64,000 nucleotides of DNA from Aliivibrio salmonicida LFI1238 (GTDB taxonomy: Bacteria > Pseudomonadota > Gammaproteobacteria > Enterobacterales > Vibrionaceae): positions 1,364,001-1,428,000 of the forward strand of contig NC_011312.1 of the NCBI RefSeq assembly GCF_000196495.1, written 5' to 3'. A program made the translations under genes and the position numbers. The notes below the pieces were generated by a model, which worked only from the letters and a program-made list of their open reading frames with translations, searched no databases and was not told where the DNA came from. Each line of letters starts with the position of its first letter. The stretch's first letter is position 1. Below are positions 17,019 through 26,095 of the stretch, in pieces.

Positions 17019-17696
17019 TTATTCAACAGGAATAGTTTTATGCTGGATAGGTTCTTTAGGGCCTAAGAATTTAGGTTGCACATTAAAAATATACAAATCA
17101 AGCATTGCTTTGGTTCTTGCCAATACTTCTCTTATGCGAATTTTTGTATTTGCCCACCCTGTCGGAGAGGGAACCACAAGACACACTGCATCCATATCTG
17201 AGTGATTAGAAATAAACAGAGCTCGCTGACAATGAAATTGTTGAGTAACGATCGTTAAACTCTCGACATCAAAAATGTCTTTGGCTCTTAATACTGAATC
17301 TAAGGTTCGAAAGCCAGCATAGTCTAACGTTATATTTTCTTCGGGAACGCCTGCTTTGAGTAAATCTCGTTTCATCGTCCATGGTTCATTATAAGAACGA
17401 TGGGCATTATCACCACTGAGCAAGAAATGGGACACTTTGTTTTGTTTAAATAATTCAATAGCAGCATCAATACGGTATTGATAATAAGGGTTGAGTGTTC
17501 GTCGGATGTACTTACTTGTCCCTAAGACCAATGCGGTTTCTTGAGTTGGAAGCGCCTGAATATCGTCATACAGCTGCGATTGAGTTGATAAGGAAATATA
17601 AAGGTCCATTAACAGTACGATGGCAACAAAAATGCCACTCACTAATAGAATAATTTTCAGCCATTTTTTTAATTTTGAAGGAAAAAGGATCTTCAT
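17019..17696 (-). CDS. sanA: SanA-like inner-membrane protein (DUF218/YdcF superfamily)
   Basis: 225 residues with one N-terminal transmembrane anchor (about 13-33) and a periplasmic DUF218 domain (ALVLGTSKYI, YRIDAAIELFKQNKVSHFLL, SGDNAHRSYNEPWTMKRDLL, LDYAGFRTLDSVLRAKDIF, FHCQRALFI). These match E. coli SanA closely. SanA affects the envelope barrier to vancomycin at high temperature; its biochemical activity is not established. The DUF3392 gene lies 27 bases upstream on the same strand, so the two may be cotranscribed. Confidence 0.9.
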   Translation of the reverse strand: MKILFPSKLKKWLKIILLVSGIFVAIVLLMDLYISLSTQSQLYDDIQALPTQETALVLGTSKYIRRTLNPYYQYRIDAAIELFKQNKVSHFLLSGDNAHRSYNEPWTMKRDLLKAGVPEENITLDYAGFRTLDSVLRAKDIFDVESLTIVTQQFHCQRALFISNHSDMDAVCLVVPSPTGWANTKIRIREVLARTKAMLDLYIFNVQPKFLGPKEPIQHKTIPVE

Positions 17697-17723
17697 TGTA
17701 CCTCTGATAACTGTTTTTAAAAT

Positions 17724-18056
17724 TTACACTTGACGATTTTTCTGTGCCCATGCACCAATGATAATAAAGGTGGAAAGTACAATCGCAAGCATAAATGCCG
17801 GTTGAATTGAACGTAAAGTAGAACTGAGAAGAGGGGCTGCTTTGACAATAAGTAACCCATAACCAAAGGCGTTAATGCCAATAAATGCGCCTGTGCGTAT
17901 TAAAAAATGCTTGCCGGATAGAAAAGCTCGAACCGCACGATTAATATCGCCGCCTAACATGACAAGAGCACAAGCAATCATCGCAACAGAGATATCGGAT
18001 AAATAAGGGGTCAAGTAGCTGCCCATTGTGTTAAAGAAAGAAATAATGAGATTCAT
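17724..18056 (-). CDS. DUF3392 family membrane protein
   Basis: 110 residues with three or four hydrophobic segments (about 18-37, 50-72, 83-103) and the motif ALVMLGGDINRAVRAFLSGK. It resembles the small DUF3392 proteins common in Vibrionaceae, whose function is unknown. The order DUF3392-sanA on one strand suggests an envelope-related unit, but that is inference only. Confidence 0.75.
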   Translation of the reverse strand: MNLIISFFNTMGSYLTPYLSDISVAMIACALVMLGGDINRAVRAFLSGKHFLIRTGAFIGINAFGYGLLIVKAAPLLSSTLRSIQPAFMLAIVLSTFIIIGAWAQKNRQV

Positions 18057-18122
18057 GTAATGCGTCTTTTTATAAAATAGTAATGTAGTGGGTATTCTAG
18101 CGCTAATAGAAACAGATAGTTG

Positions 18123-18149
18123 AAAAAAAACCAGAGAAATTTTCTCTGG
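18123..18149 (-). terminator. Terminator after maeA
   Basis: On the minus strand CCAGAGAAA/TTTCTCTGG (9 bp, 1-nt centre) is followed by eight T, 26 bases past the maeA stop. Confidence 0.82.
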
Positions 18150-18174
18150 TTTTGATATCGATGGAAATTTTTAA

Positions 18175-19863
18175 TTAAAAAGCAGTACGTTTGTAGCGAC
18201 GGTATACTGGTTTCCAGAAATATTGTTCAATTTTCTGCATTAATGCTTCATCTGTAATCTCTAAGGCATAACCTTGTTCAATGGCTTTTTTAGCCACGGC
18301 AAAAGCAATTTTCTTCGATACAGTATGAATTTCTTCCAATGGTGGAAGAAGCGCACCTGAGCCATTTATGGCAAGTGGTGAGCATTCTGATAATGCACGG
18401 CTTGATTCTCTTAGCATTTCATCAGAGACACGAGTCGCTTTAATTGCCAATACGCCGAGACCAATACCTGGGAAGATGAAACTGTTGTTACATTGTGCGA
18501 TTGGGTAGGTTTGACCATTGTGTGTTACTGGATCAAATGGGCTACCTGTTGCCACTAATGCTTGTCCGTCTGTCCAACGAATAATGTCGTTTGGTGTTGC
18601 TTCTACACGACTTGTTGGATTCGATAATGGGAATACAATTGGGCGCTCACAATGCTTGTGCATTTCTTGGATAACTTCTTTGCTAAATAAGCCAGGAGCA
18701 CCAGATACGCCAATAAGAACGGTTGGTTTTGCATTATGCATGACATCAAAAAGAGAGTAATTTGGTTCTTCAGAAACCCACTCTTTTGTATTTTCTGCTT
18801 TTTGAACTAAGCGTTGTTGGAAATCAAGCAGGTTAGGCATGCCTTCTTGCAATAAGCCCCAACGGTCAACCATGTACACTTGTGAACGAGCTTGAGCATC
18901 AGAAATACCTTCAGATACCATTTGAGCAATGATCGCCTCTGCAATACCACAACCCGCTGAGCCTGCACCAAGGAAAGTAACTCGTTGCTGAGCTAATGAA
19001 CTTCCTGCTGCTTTACATGCCGCAAGTAAAGACCCAACAGTAACCGCAGCGGTACCTTGAATATCATCATTAAAGCAACAAATGCGATTTTTGTAACGTT
19101 CAAGTAAAGGCATCGCATTTTTCTGAGCGAAATCTTCAAATTGAACGAGAGCTTGAGGCCAGCGACGTTGAACAGCTTGAATGAACTCTTCAACAAAATC
19201 TTTATATTCGTTACCAGTAACACGAGGATGACGCCAGCCCATGTACATTGGATCGGCAAGACGTTGAGGGTTATTTGTGCCCACATCAAGAACGATTGGT
19301 AGAGTATGAGCAGGGCTGATACCACCACAAGCGGTATACAGTGCTAATTTACCAATTGGGATACCCATGCCGCCGATCCCCTGATCGCCTAGACCAAGAA
19401 TACGTTCGCCATCAGTCACCACGATAACTTTTACGTTTTGGTTTGCGGCGTTGTTTAGTAGATCATCAATGCGGTTTTTGTTTTCATAAGAGATGAATAA
19501 TCCACGACCACGACGATAAATATTAGAGAAGTTTTCACAAGCAGCGCCAACCGTAGGGGTGTAAATAATGGGCATCATTTCGCTGATGTGATTTTGAACT
19601 AAACGGTAAAACAAAGTTTCATTCGTGTCTTGAATATTACGAAGATAGATATGTTTATCCATATCATTTTCAAAGCTTTGGTATTGCTTGTATGCACGAC
19701 CAGTTTGTTCTTCGATACTTTCAATGGCTTCAGGAAGTAAGCCTTCTAAGTTAAAATATTTACGCTCAGTAGTGCTGAATGCGCTGCCTTTGTTTAGCAG
19801 AGGAGTACTTAGAAGTGCTGGGCCAGCATAAGGGATATATAGGGGACGTATGTGATTATTCAT
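18175..19863 (-). CDS. maeA: NAD-dependent malic enzyme
   Basis: 562 residues, the usual length for bacterial SfcA/MaeA. It oxidatively decarboxylates malate to pyruvate with NAD+. Motifs: MPIIYTPTVGAACENFSNIY (catalytic Tyr region), VVTDGERILGLGDQGIGGMG, RICCFNDDIQGTAAVTVGSL (divalent-metal region) and the Rossmann motif FLGAGSAGCGIAEAI. Start: ATG 19863; no shorter start is needed to fit the family N-terminus (RPLYIPYAGPALLSTPLLNK). Monocistronic with its own terminator. Confidence 0.95.
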   Translation of the reverse strand: MNNHIRPLYIPYAGPALLSTPLLNKGSAFSTTERKYFNLEGLLPEAIESIEEQTGRAYKQYQSFENDMDKHIYLRNIQDTNETLFYRLVQNHISEMMPIIYTPTVGAACENFSNIYRRGRGLFISYENKNRIDDLLNNAANQNVKVIVVTDGERILGLGDQGIGGMGIPIGKLALYTACGGISPAHTLPIVLDVGTNNPQRLADPMYMGWRHPRVTGNEYKDFVEEFIQAVQRRWPQALVQFEDFAQKNAMPLLERYKNRICCFNDDIQGTAAVTVGSLLAACKAAGSSLAQQRVTFLGAGSAGCGIAEAIIAQMVSEGISDAQARSQVYMVDRWGLLQEGMPNLLDFQQRLVQKAENTKEWVSEEPNYSLFDVMHNAKPTVLIGVSGAPGLFSKEVIQEMHKHCERPIVFPLSNPTSRVEATPNDIIRWTDGQALVATGSPFDPVTHNGQTYPIAQCNNSFIFPGIGLGVLAIKATRVSDEMLRESSRALSECSPLAINGSGALLPPLEEIHTVSKKIAFAVAKKAIEQGYALEITDEALMQKIEQYFWKPVYRRYKRTAF

Positions 19864-20017
19864 TGTTATGCTTCTTCAAATCAAGAATGAACCACCGATC
19901 CTATTCCTACTTTACTGAAATATCAAAGCGTGAATGCGAATAAAGTGCGAAAGGAGTCATGTTTTTATCAATCAAATCCGCTAGAGTAGTGAAATATTCT
20001 TTTATCTTTCGGTTTAT

Positions 20018-21586
20018 ATGTCTTTATTACCAATAAATGCGATTCATTCTGACTTTTGTTCTTTAATTCGCCATAAAAATTTAGTGGTGAAATCTGAAAC
20101 AGGGTCAGGAAAGTCGACTCATCTTCCTTTGTGGGCGGCTGAATACGGACGAATCTTAGTCATAGAGCCAAGACGAATTGCGTGTACTGCATTAGGCGAA
20201 TATTTAGCGGAACAAAGAAAAGAGAAGGTGGGGGACTCTATTGGTTATGCTATTAAATTAGATAGCCAATACTCAGATCAAAGCCAAGTGATTTTTGTTA
20301 CTCCAGGAGTCGCATTAAAATGGTTCATGGAAGATAAATTAGCACATTTTGATATTGTCATGATTGATGAGTTTCATGAACGTCGTTGGGACAGTGATCT
20401 TTTGTTATCTTTGTTGAATACACACAATAAACATCGATTACTGCTTACTTCCGCGACAATGGAGAGTGAACGACTGGCACAGTATATTGATGGCGTTGTA
20501 TTAAAAGCAGAAGGTCGCCAATATCCGGTATCGATCTCTTTTCTTGCCACTCAATCACAGTTGATGCCTTCTGGTAAAGATCTTGAATCCCGAATTGTGT
20601 CTACTTTACAGGAGGCGCTGTTTAATGGGGAAGAAGGCGATGTACTTATTTTTCTTCCCGGGAAAAAAGAGATAACTCAATGTGTTGAAATGGCGAGTTC
20701 ACTCTTTCCTGCGTTAGATATGATCCCTTTGTATGCGGGTGTGTCTGATGAATTACGTCAACGAGCATTAAGCCAGTCTAAAAAACAGCGGGTTATTTTC
20801 TCAACCAATGTGGCGGAAACGTCGTTAACCATTCCTAATATTACGTTGGTCATTGATTCTGGTTTAGAAAGAAGAACACACCAACGCAATGGACGCACAG
20901 CATTAGCGTTACACTCTATTTCTAAAGCAAGTGCGGATCAGAGAGTAGGCCGAGCAGGTAGAACACAAGCAGGTCATGCTATTCGTTTGTATGGACAACA
21001 TGCCCCGCTAGAGCTAATGACACCTCCAGAATTACAACGTGAAGAATTGGTCGAGCCTGTGTTAGCCGCTGCCAGTTGTGGGTCGGCATTGCGTGAATTG
21101 TCTTTTTTAGAACAGTTACCAGAAAAAGCATTGGGTTTAGCTGAAACGAAATTACAAACCATGTTAGCGCTGGATGATAACAAAGCGATAACGGAGTACG
21201 GGTTACGATTATTTCCATTGCCAATCGATACCTTATTTGCCCATTTAATTTCTATCATTAAGGGAAAAGCAGAAAAAGAGACCGTGGTTGATTTAGTCTC
21301 GGCATTGTCTGCTTCCCAAAAATTGTATTCGTTTGAAAAATCAGAAATGGCATTAGATTCTTTTTTACGATGGAATCCAAAACGTTGTGATGTTGTCACG
21401 TTAGTCTCTCTTCTTCGTGGGCATGATTGCGCTGGTTTAGTCATTAATGAAGAGGTACTAAAAGAAGCTAAGGCACTTTCAGAACAAATACGACATGAGC
21501 TTGAGCTGCCTTCTTTAGACGTGAGTAGCCGACTTAAAAGAGAGTCTGTGTTGGCTCAAATTGTACATAACCTGAATTCTGGATAA
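20018..21586 (+). pseudogene. DEAH-box helicase (HrpA/HrpB-like), truncated by IS982
   Basis: The first ~517 residues are normal: Walker A SETGSGKST (about 26-34), DEFHER box II (117-122), LLLTSATMES (motif III), ETSLTIPNITLVIDSGL and QRVGRAGRTQAGHAIRLYG (motifs V-VI), then a helicase-associated region. The frame enters the IS982 end and stops after NSG. HrpA/HrpB-type proteins usually continue for 150-300 residues, so the C-terminus is probably lost. What follows the IS is an unrelated gene. The ATPase core might still fold. It belongs to a branch distinct from E. coli HrpB, judging by its N-terminus. Confidence 0.78.
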
Positions 21587-22570
21587 GGCTGAACTAATTG
21601 CCCACCTAACGATCAGATCTTTCGACCAAGAATTATTTGAACGTATTTTAAAAGGTGGGCAAGATGAATAAATTAGTTGATATATTTTGTGATGTCGATG
21701 ATTTTTGTTATCAATTCTTATCTCAATGGGAAAAATACCTTGTTGAGGCTAGTGAGAGAAAAAGAAAACGTCAGTCAGTAATGTCTACTAGTGAATGTAT
21801 GACTATTGTCATCGCTTTTCATCAATCAAATCATAGAGATTTCAAGAACTTCTATATCGGGTTAGTTCATCAATATTGGAAAGGATACTTTCCAAATTTA
21901 CTTAGCTACACTCGATTTGTGAGCAAAATGCCTAGCCTAATCGCCCCAATGTGTGCCTATTTTCAATCTATCAAAGGTAAGCCGACTGGCATTGCTTTTG
22001 TTGACTCCACGAGTCTTAAAGTATGCCATAACATTCGAATTCCTCGCCATAAAGTCTTTGATGGTGTTGCGAAAAGAGGAAAAGGTACCATGGGATGGTT
22101 TTTCGGCTTCAAACTTCATTTATTGATTAACCATCTTGGAGAAATTATTTCGCTGAAAATCACAGCTGGCAATGTAAATGATAGGACTCCTGTACCTGAT
22201 TTATGCAAAGAACTCTCGGGGAAATTGTACGCTGATAAAGGGTACATAGGTAAAAAGTTGAGTGAGAGCTTAAAGAACTCTGATGTCGATTTAGTGACTA
22301 CCTCGCGAAAAAACATGAAAGCAAAAGAGATAAGTGCTTTTGATAAGGCTATGTTATCAAAGAGATACATTATCGAAACGATAAATGACCAATTGAAGAA
22401 TATCTCTCAAATTGAACATAGCCGTCATCGTAGCGTGACTGGTTTCATGCTAAATGTAATTTCAGGCGTTGTGGCTTATTGTTTAAAAAAACAAAAGCCA
22501 CGAATTAAGCTATCAGAATGTGAATTTGAACTAATCCTCGCTTAAAGCATGTTTTATCCAGAATTCAGGT
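21570..22570 (+). mobile_element. IS982-family insertion sequence (about 1001 bp)
   Basis: The ends are inverted repeats ACCTGAATTCTGGATAA (21570-21586) and its complement (22554-22570), enclosing one transposase gene; total length fits IS982 elements. The flanking sequences differ (TGTACATA left, TAGTTATT right) and belong to two unrelated genes, a helicase and an outer-membrane protein. There is no target duplication, so this copy marks a recombination or deletion joint rather than a simple insertion. Confidence 0.85.
21664..22545 (+). CDS. IS982-family transposase
   Basis: About 293 residues from ATG 21664 (AAGGTGGG upstream; a GTG at 21655 is a weaker alternative). It has the DDE-type catalytic layout of the family: FVDSTSLKVCHN (first Asp), KLYADKGYIGKKL (second Asp) and KRYIIETINDQLKNIS (Glu). 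GWFFGFKLHLLINHLGEI is a typical IS982 motif. The frame is complete, so the element could be active and could mobilise or recombine with other copies. Confidence 0.9.
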   Translation: MNKLVDIFCDVDDFCYQFLSQWEKYLVEASERKRKRQSVMSTSECMTIVIAFHQSNHRDFKNFYIGLVHQYWKGYFPNLLSYTRFVSKMPSLIAPMCAYFQSIKGKPTGIAFVDSTSLKVCHNIRIPRHKVFDGVAKRGKGTMGWFFGFKLHLLINHLGEIISLKITAGNVNDRTPVPDLCKELSGKLYADKGYIGKKLSESLKNSDVDLVTTSRKNMKAKEISAFDKAMLSKRYIIETINDQLKNISQIEHSRHRSVTGFMLNVISGVVAYCLKKQKPRIKLSECEFELILA

Positions 22571-22571
22571 T

Positions 22572-23348
22572 AGTTATTATTATGCATTGAATGGTGAGAC
22601 AAGCAATGACGAGAATTTAGGCGCAGGTATTGATGCTAAAGCCGGTTTTATGTCTCGTTATCATGTGATCTCTAACTTGTACCTTCTAGGCGGTGCTTAT
22701 ATTAATCGTCTTGATGATAATGCTTACAGTAGCCAATATATTGATCAGCGATGGGAATATGAGTATTTTCTGGGTGTTGGCTTTTTTACCAATAGTGATA
22801 ATTCAAAAAAAGACATCAGTAATAAACCTTATTTACGTATAGCGCATGGTTGGGCTACGCCTTCAAATATTGGGGATATTATCAATCTGGATTCAGAAAA
22901 AGATCCTTATAATAACCAAATGACCTCTATTTTTTATGGCCTACCGCTAACTGATGAAGTGTTTTCATTGCCAGTGGATTTATTTTTAACCCCTGGTTAT
23001 GTTCAGCATTGGAAATCAGACGTTCAAAATTTAAGCTCAGAATTTGTGGTCGCAATTAAAGCGTATGTAACGATTCCATGGCCGACTAAATGGCGTTTTG
23101 GTGTGGCTGAAGGTTTGTCTTATATTAATAATGTGTCTTATATTGAACAATCAGAAATGGATAAAAAAGGGTATAAGGAAAGCAAACTACTAAACTATCT
23201 TGATTTCTCTTTTGACTTGAACCTAGGCGACTTATTTAATCATCGAGAGTTAGATGGTGTTTGGCTTGGTTACAGTATTCATCATCGGTCGGCTATTTTT
23301 GAAAATTCATCTCAATATGGACGAATTAAAGGCGGAAGTAATTACAAC
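22572..23348 (+). pseudogene. Outer-membrane beta-barrel protein, central part lacking both ends
   Basis: The open frame enters from the IS982 end (VSYYYALNGETSNDENLGAG) and runs 259 codons rich in alternating aromatic strands typical of beta-barrels (GFMSRYHVISNLYLLGGAYI, WLGYSIHHRSAIFENSSQYG). The start codon and signal peptide are missing to the left. On the right IS66 copy 3 cuts it after GGSNYN. The final strand and stop codon lie at 12220-12254. I recognise it only as a conserved outer-membrane protein of gammaproteobacteria and cannot name its function. Confidence 0.8.
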
Positions 23349-23429
23349 GTAAGCGTGCGGGGAACTACACCTAACAAATAAAATTCATTATGCGTATCTT
23401 ACGATCTTTCATTTAACGAGAACGTAATT

Positions 23430-23744
23430 ATGCAAAAAGATAAAAAGAGAACACCAGAGCAATGGCACGCTCTATTTGAATCTCAGCAATCTAGCAAGCT
23501 TAGTGCCGCTGAATTTTGTCGTAACCATAATATTCTGCCAAAGACATTTAGTGCACGTAAAGCACGATGGAAACAAAAGATTAACGCTTCTACTTTCTTG
23601 AAAGTAGAAGCGTTAACATCAACTATCATCGCCACTCCACAATTACCAGATATTCAACTTTCTATCGGAAAATTGCGATTAACATTGCCAGCTAATACTG
23701 AACCTCACTGGATAGGACTCTTATTAAAAGGGTATCAATCATGA
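23430..23744 (+). CDS. tnpA: IS66 accessory protein TnpA (copy 3)
   Basis: Intact 104-residue product identical to the other copies; 17-bp inverted repeat at 23581-23616. Confidence 0.92.
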   Translation: MQKDKKRTPEQWHALFESQQSSKLSAAEFCRNHNILPKTFSARKARWKQKINASTFLKVEALTSTIIATPQLPDIQLSIGKLRLTLPANTEPHWIGLLLKGYQS

Positions 23745-24088
23745 ATGTATTTACTGATGTTTCCACCATTTATCTTCATCGTGATTTTGTCGATTTTCGC
23801 AAGGCCATTAATGGCCTTGTCGTGATTGTTGAGCAAGAAATGCAACTATCACCGTTTAGTGATGCTCTATTTATATTTTGCAATAAGCCTCGTGATAAAC
23901 TCAAAATATTGTATTGGGATAAAACAGGATTCGCTTTATGGTACAAGCGATTAGATGAAGACCGCTTCAAATGGCCACGAAATATAAATAACGATACGTT
24001 AGCATTATCAGAGCAGCAACTGACACTGCTATTACAAGGTTTTGATATCTTAGGACATCAACCGGTACATTATCAAACAACCCTTTAA
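23741..24088 (+). CDS. tnpB: IS66 Orf2/TnpB protein (copy 3)
   Basis: Intact 115-residue TnpB; its ATG overlaps the tnpA stop by four bases. Confidence 0.93.
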   Translation: MNVFTDVSTIYLHRDFVDFRKAINGLVVIVEQEMQLSPFSDALFIFCNKPRDKLKILYWDKTGFALWYKRLDEDRFKWPRNINNDTLALSEQQLTLLLQGFDILGHQPVHYQTTL

Positions 24089-24159
24089 ATAGTTGATTCT
24101 CAGTCAAGAATAGGAGGCAACCGATTGATTACCTGTATTATCGTTATATAGTCATCTAC

Positions 24160-25647
24160 ATGACTGATAAAATAAAACCACTTCCTGATACCATTGACGA
24201 GCTGAAAGCACTTGTGCTTCAGCTTGAAAATAAATATAACCGTCTTCTAGAGCAATTTCGGCTGGCTCAACATCAGCGCTTTGGTAAAAGCAGTGAATCT
24301 GACTCGACTCAATTTGATTTATTCAATGAAACAGAAGAAGAAATCATCATTGAAAATGATGACACACAAACGATTACCTACACTCGTCAAAAGCCAAAAC
24401 GCCAACGCTTACCTGAAGACTTACCGCGTACTGTTATTATCCACGACATAAAAGATAAAACTTGTAAGTGTTGCGGTCTAGAGATGCATGCGATGGGTAA
24501 AGACATCAGTGAAAAGTTGGAATTTGTACCAGCTAAAGTGGAAGTTATTCAACATGTTCGTCCTAAATATGCTTGCCGAAATTGTGAAAAAAACAATACT
24601 TCAGTAGACATTAAACAAGCCCCAATGCCAGCGTCACCAATCCCTAAAGGGATTGCGACCGCAAGTTTACTTGCTCAAATTATTACGGCTAAATTTCAAT
24701 ACAGTCTTCCACTTTATCGTCAAGAAACGTTATTTCAGCAATGGGGTATCATTATTGGACGGCGAACGATGGCGGATTGGTTAATAAAATGCTCGGTACT
24801 ATTTACCCCTCTTAATAACGAGTTACATCGTATTTTGCTTGAACAACCCACTCTGCATTGTGATGAAACAACGGTAAATGTGTTGGATGTTGAAAAAGCA
24901 AAATGTTATATGTGGGTCTACTGCTCTGGCTATGATTCTCCAGGCTCTGGTGTTTTGCCTGGAATTGTACTTTATGATTATCAATCTAGCAGGCATGGCT
25001 ACCATCCAGTTAACTTTTTAAAAGGTTATAACGGGTATTTACATACCGATGGTTACCAAGGTTATGAACAAACTGAAGCGATGTTAGTTGGCTGTTGGGC
25101 ACACGCACGTCGACGATTTATTGAGGCTCAACGTGTTCAAGTAAAAGGGAAAACAGGGAGTGCAGATTGGGTATTGAGTAAAATCCAAAAGCTATACCGG
25201 ATCGAATCGTTATTAAAAGAGGCTTCCCCTGAAGCCAAGTATGTTGCTAGGCAGACAGAAGCCCGCGATTTACTTAAAGAGCTCCGTGATTGGCTTGATA
25301 GCGCAGTTAGTCGAGTATCACCTAAAACAAAATTAGGTGAGGCGATTAGCTATACATTAAATCAATGGGATAAATTAGTTCGTTATATTGATGATGGATT
25401 GTTATCTATTGATAACAATCGAGCAGAGCGAGCGGTTAAACCGTTTGTTATCGGCCGGAAAAACTGGTTATTTTCGGGTTCAACGGCTGGTGCAGATTCA
25501 AGTGCAATGCTTTACAGCATTGTAGAAACAGCAAAGGCAAACGGATTAATCCCTTACGATTATATTAGGTATTGTCTAGATCGTTTATGTGTTGGATCGC
25601 CAGATATCGATTCACTTTTACCTTGGAATGTAAAAGACAAGGTGTAG
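24160..25647 (+). CDS. tnpC: IS66 transposase TnpC (copy 3, intact)
   Basis: The full 495-residue transposase. It has an N-terminal coiled segment (about 8-45), an acidic linker, a zinc-binding region with two Cys pairs (about 103-150; KTCKCCGLE, CRNCEKN), and a DDE catalytic core: LHCDETTVNVLD (first Asp), YLHTDGYQGYE (second Asp) and SIDNNRAERAVKPFVIGR (Glu). The C-terminal tail YDYIRYCLDRL ... DSLLPWNVKD is family-typical. AGGAGG sits about 40 bases before the start, rather far, so translation may depend on tnpB or a closer weak site. Confidence 0.95.
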   Translation: MTDKIKPLPDTIDELKALVLQLENKYNRLLEQFRLAQHQRFGKSSESDSTQFDLFNETEEEIIIENDDTQTITYTRQKPKRQRLPEDLPRTVIIHDIKDKTCKCCGLEMHAMGKDISEKLEFVPAKVEVIQHVRPKYACRNCEKNNTSVDIKQAPMPASPIPKGIATASLLAQIITAKFQYSLPLYRQETLFQQWGIIIGRRTMADWLIKCSVLFTPLNNELHRILLEQPTLHCDETTVNVLDVEKAKCYMWVYCSGYDSPGSGVLPGIVLYDYQSSRHGYHPVNFLKGYNGYLHTDGYQGYEQTEAMLVGCWAHARRRFIEAQRVQVKGKTGSADWVLSKIQKLYRIESLLKEASPEAKYVARQTEARDLLKELRDWLDSAVSRVSPKTKLGEAISYTLNQWDKLVRYIDDGLLSIDNNRAERAVKPFVIGRKNWLFSGSTAGADSSAMLYSIVETAKANGLIPYDYIRYCLDRLCVGSPDIDSLLPWNVKDKV

Positions 25648-25663
25648 TTCCCCGCACGCTTAC

Positions 25664-25702
25664 GATGTTGTGGTGGTATTAAAGGTTAATATTGAGTTTT
25701 AA
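25664..25702 (+). pseudogene. C-terminal codons of another interrupted gene, possibly an outer-membrane protein
   Basis: Directly after IS66 copy 3 the plus strand reads DVVVVLKVNIEF-stop in one frame. The alternating hydrophobic pattern with terminal Phe is what the last strand of an outer-membrane beta-barrel looks like. With only 12 codons this is tentative. It does not continue the gene left of copy 3 (that one ends SIYVQFDI) nor the MBL fragment left of copy 2. Confidence 0.35.
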
Positions 25703-26032
25703 AATGTGATATTTGTTTGCTTTATATATTGTCAGCAGTGAGGTAAGTCTCATTATATTAAATGCTCTAAAAAATTAAGCATTAGAAAAATAGCGTCAGA
25801 ATGTTTAGTTTTGGTTAACTAAGTAACTGTAAAGATAAATTTAAATGTATTTATTGTAATTGTCACAAGATGGGATAGATAAATAAGCATTAATTAAACT
25901 AATGAAAAGACTTTATTTTTTTGGATTGAGATAAAGCGTGAAGTGTTTTTTCAGGGTTAAGTGTTGATAGGTATGTTTTACCTTATGGAATATGAACGTA
26001 GATCCGTTTGCTTAAGCATAAATAAATGAGTT
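25703..26032. other. Intergenic, no gene seen
   Basis: About 330 AT-rich bases after the fragment above; stop codons in all frames and no structured RNA that I recognise. A small inverted repeat, AAATGCTCTA/TTAAGCATT, occurs near 25759-25787. Confidence 0.4.
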
Positions 26033-26067
26033 GAAAAATAAAGGCCTTAACATGATGTTGAGGCCTT
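26033..26067 (-). terminator. Terminator after the dicarboxylate symporter gene
   Basis: AAGGCCTTAAC pairs with GTTGAGGCCTT (11 bp, one G-U) around a five-base loop, with a T-rich run on the minus-strand side, 29 bases past the stop codon. Confidence 0.8.
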
Positions 26068-26095
26068 TATGGTTAAGCGAGAGATACGTATTTAA

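Larger units (their letters stand above)
23349..25663 (+). mobile_element. IS66-family insertion sequence, copy 3 (2315 bp, intact genes)
   Basis: All three genes are open, making this a potentially autonomous copy. Left flank ATTACAAC, right flank GATGTTGT: no target duplication. The left flank matches the right flank of copy 2. With copy 4 it shares ATG (Met) rather than ATT (Ile) at tnpC position 25081-25083. Confidence 0.95.
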
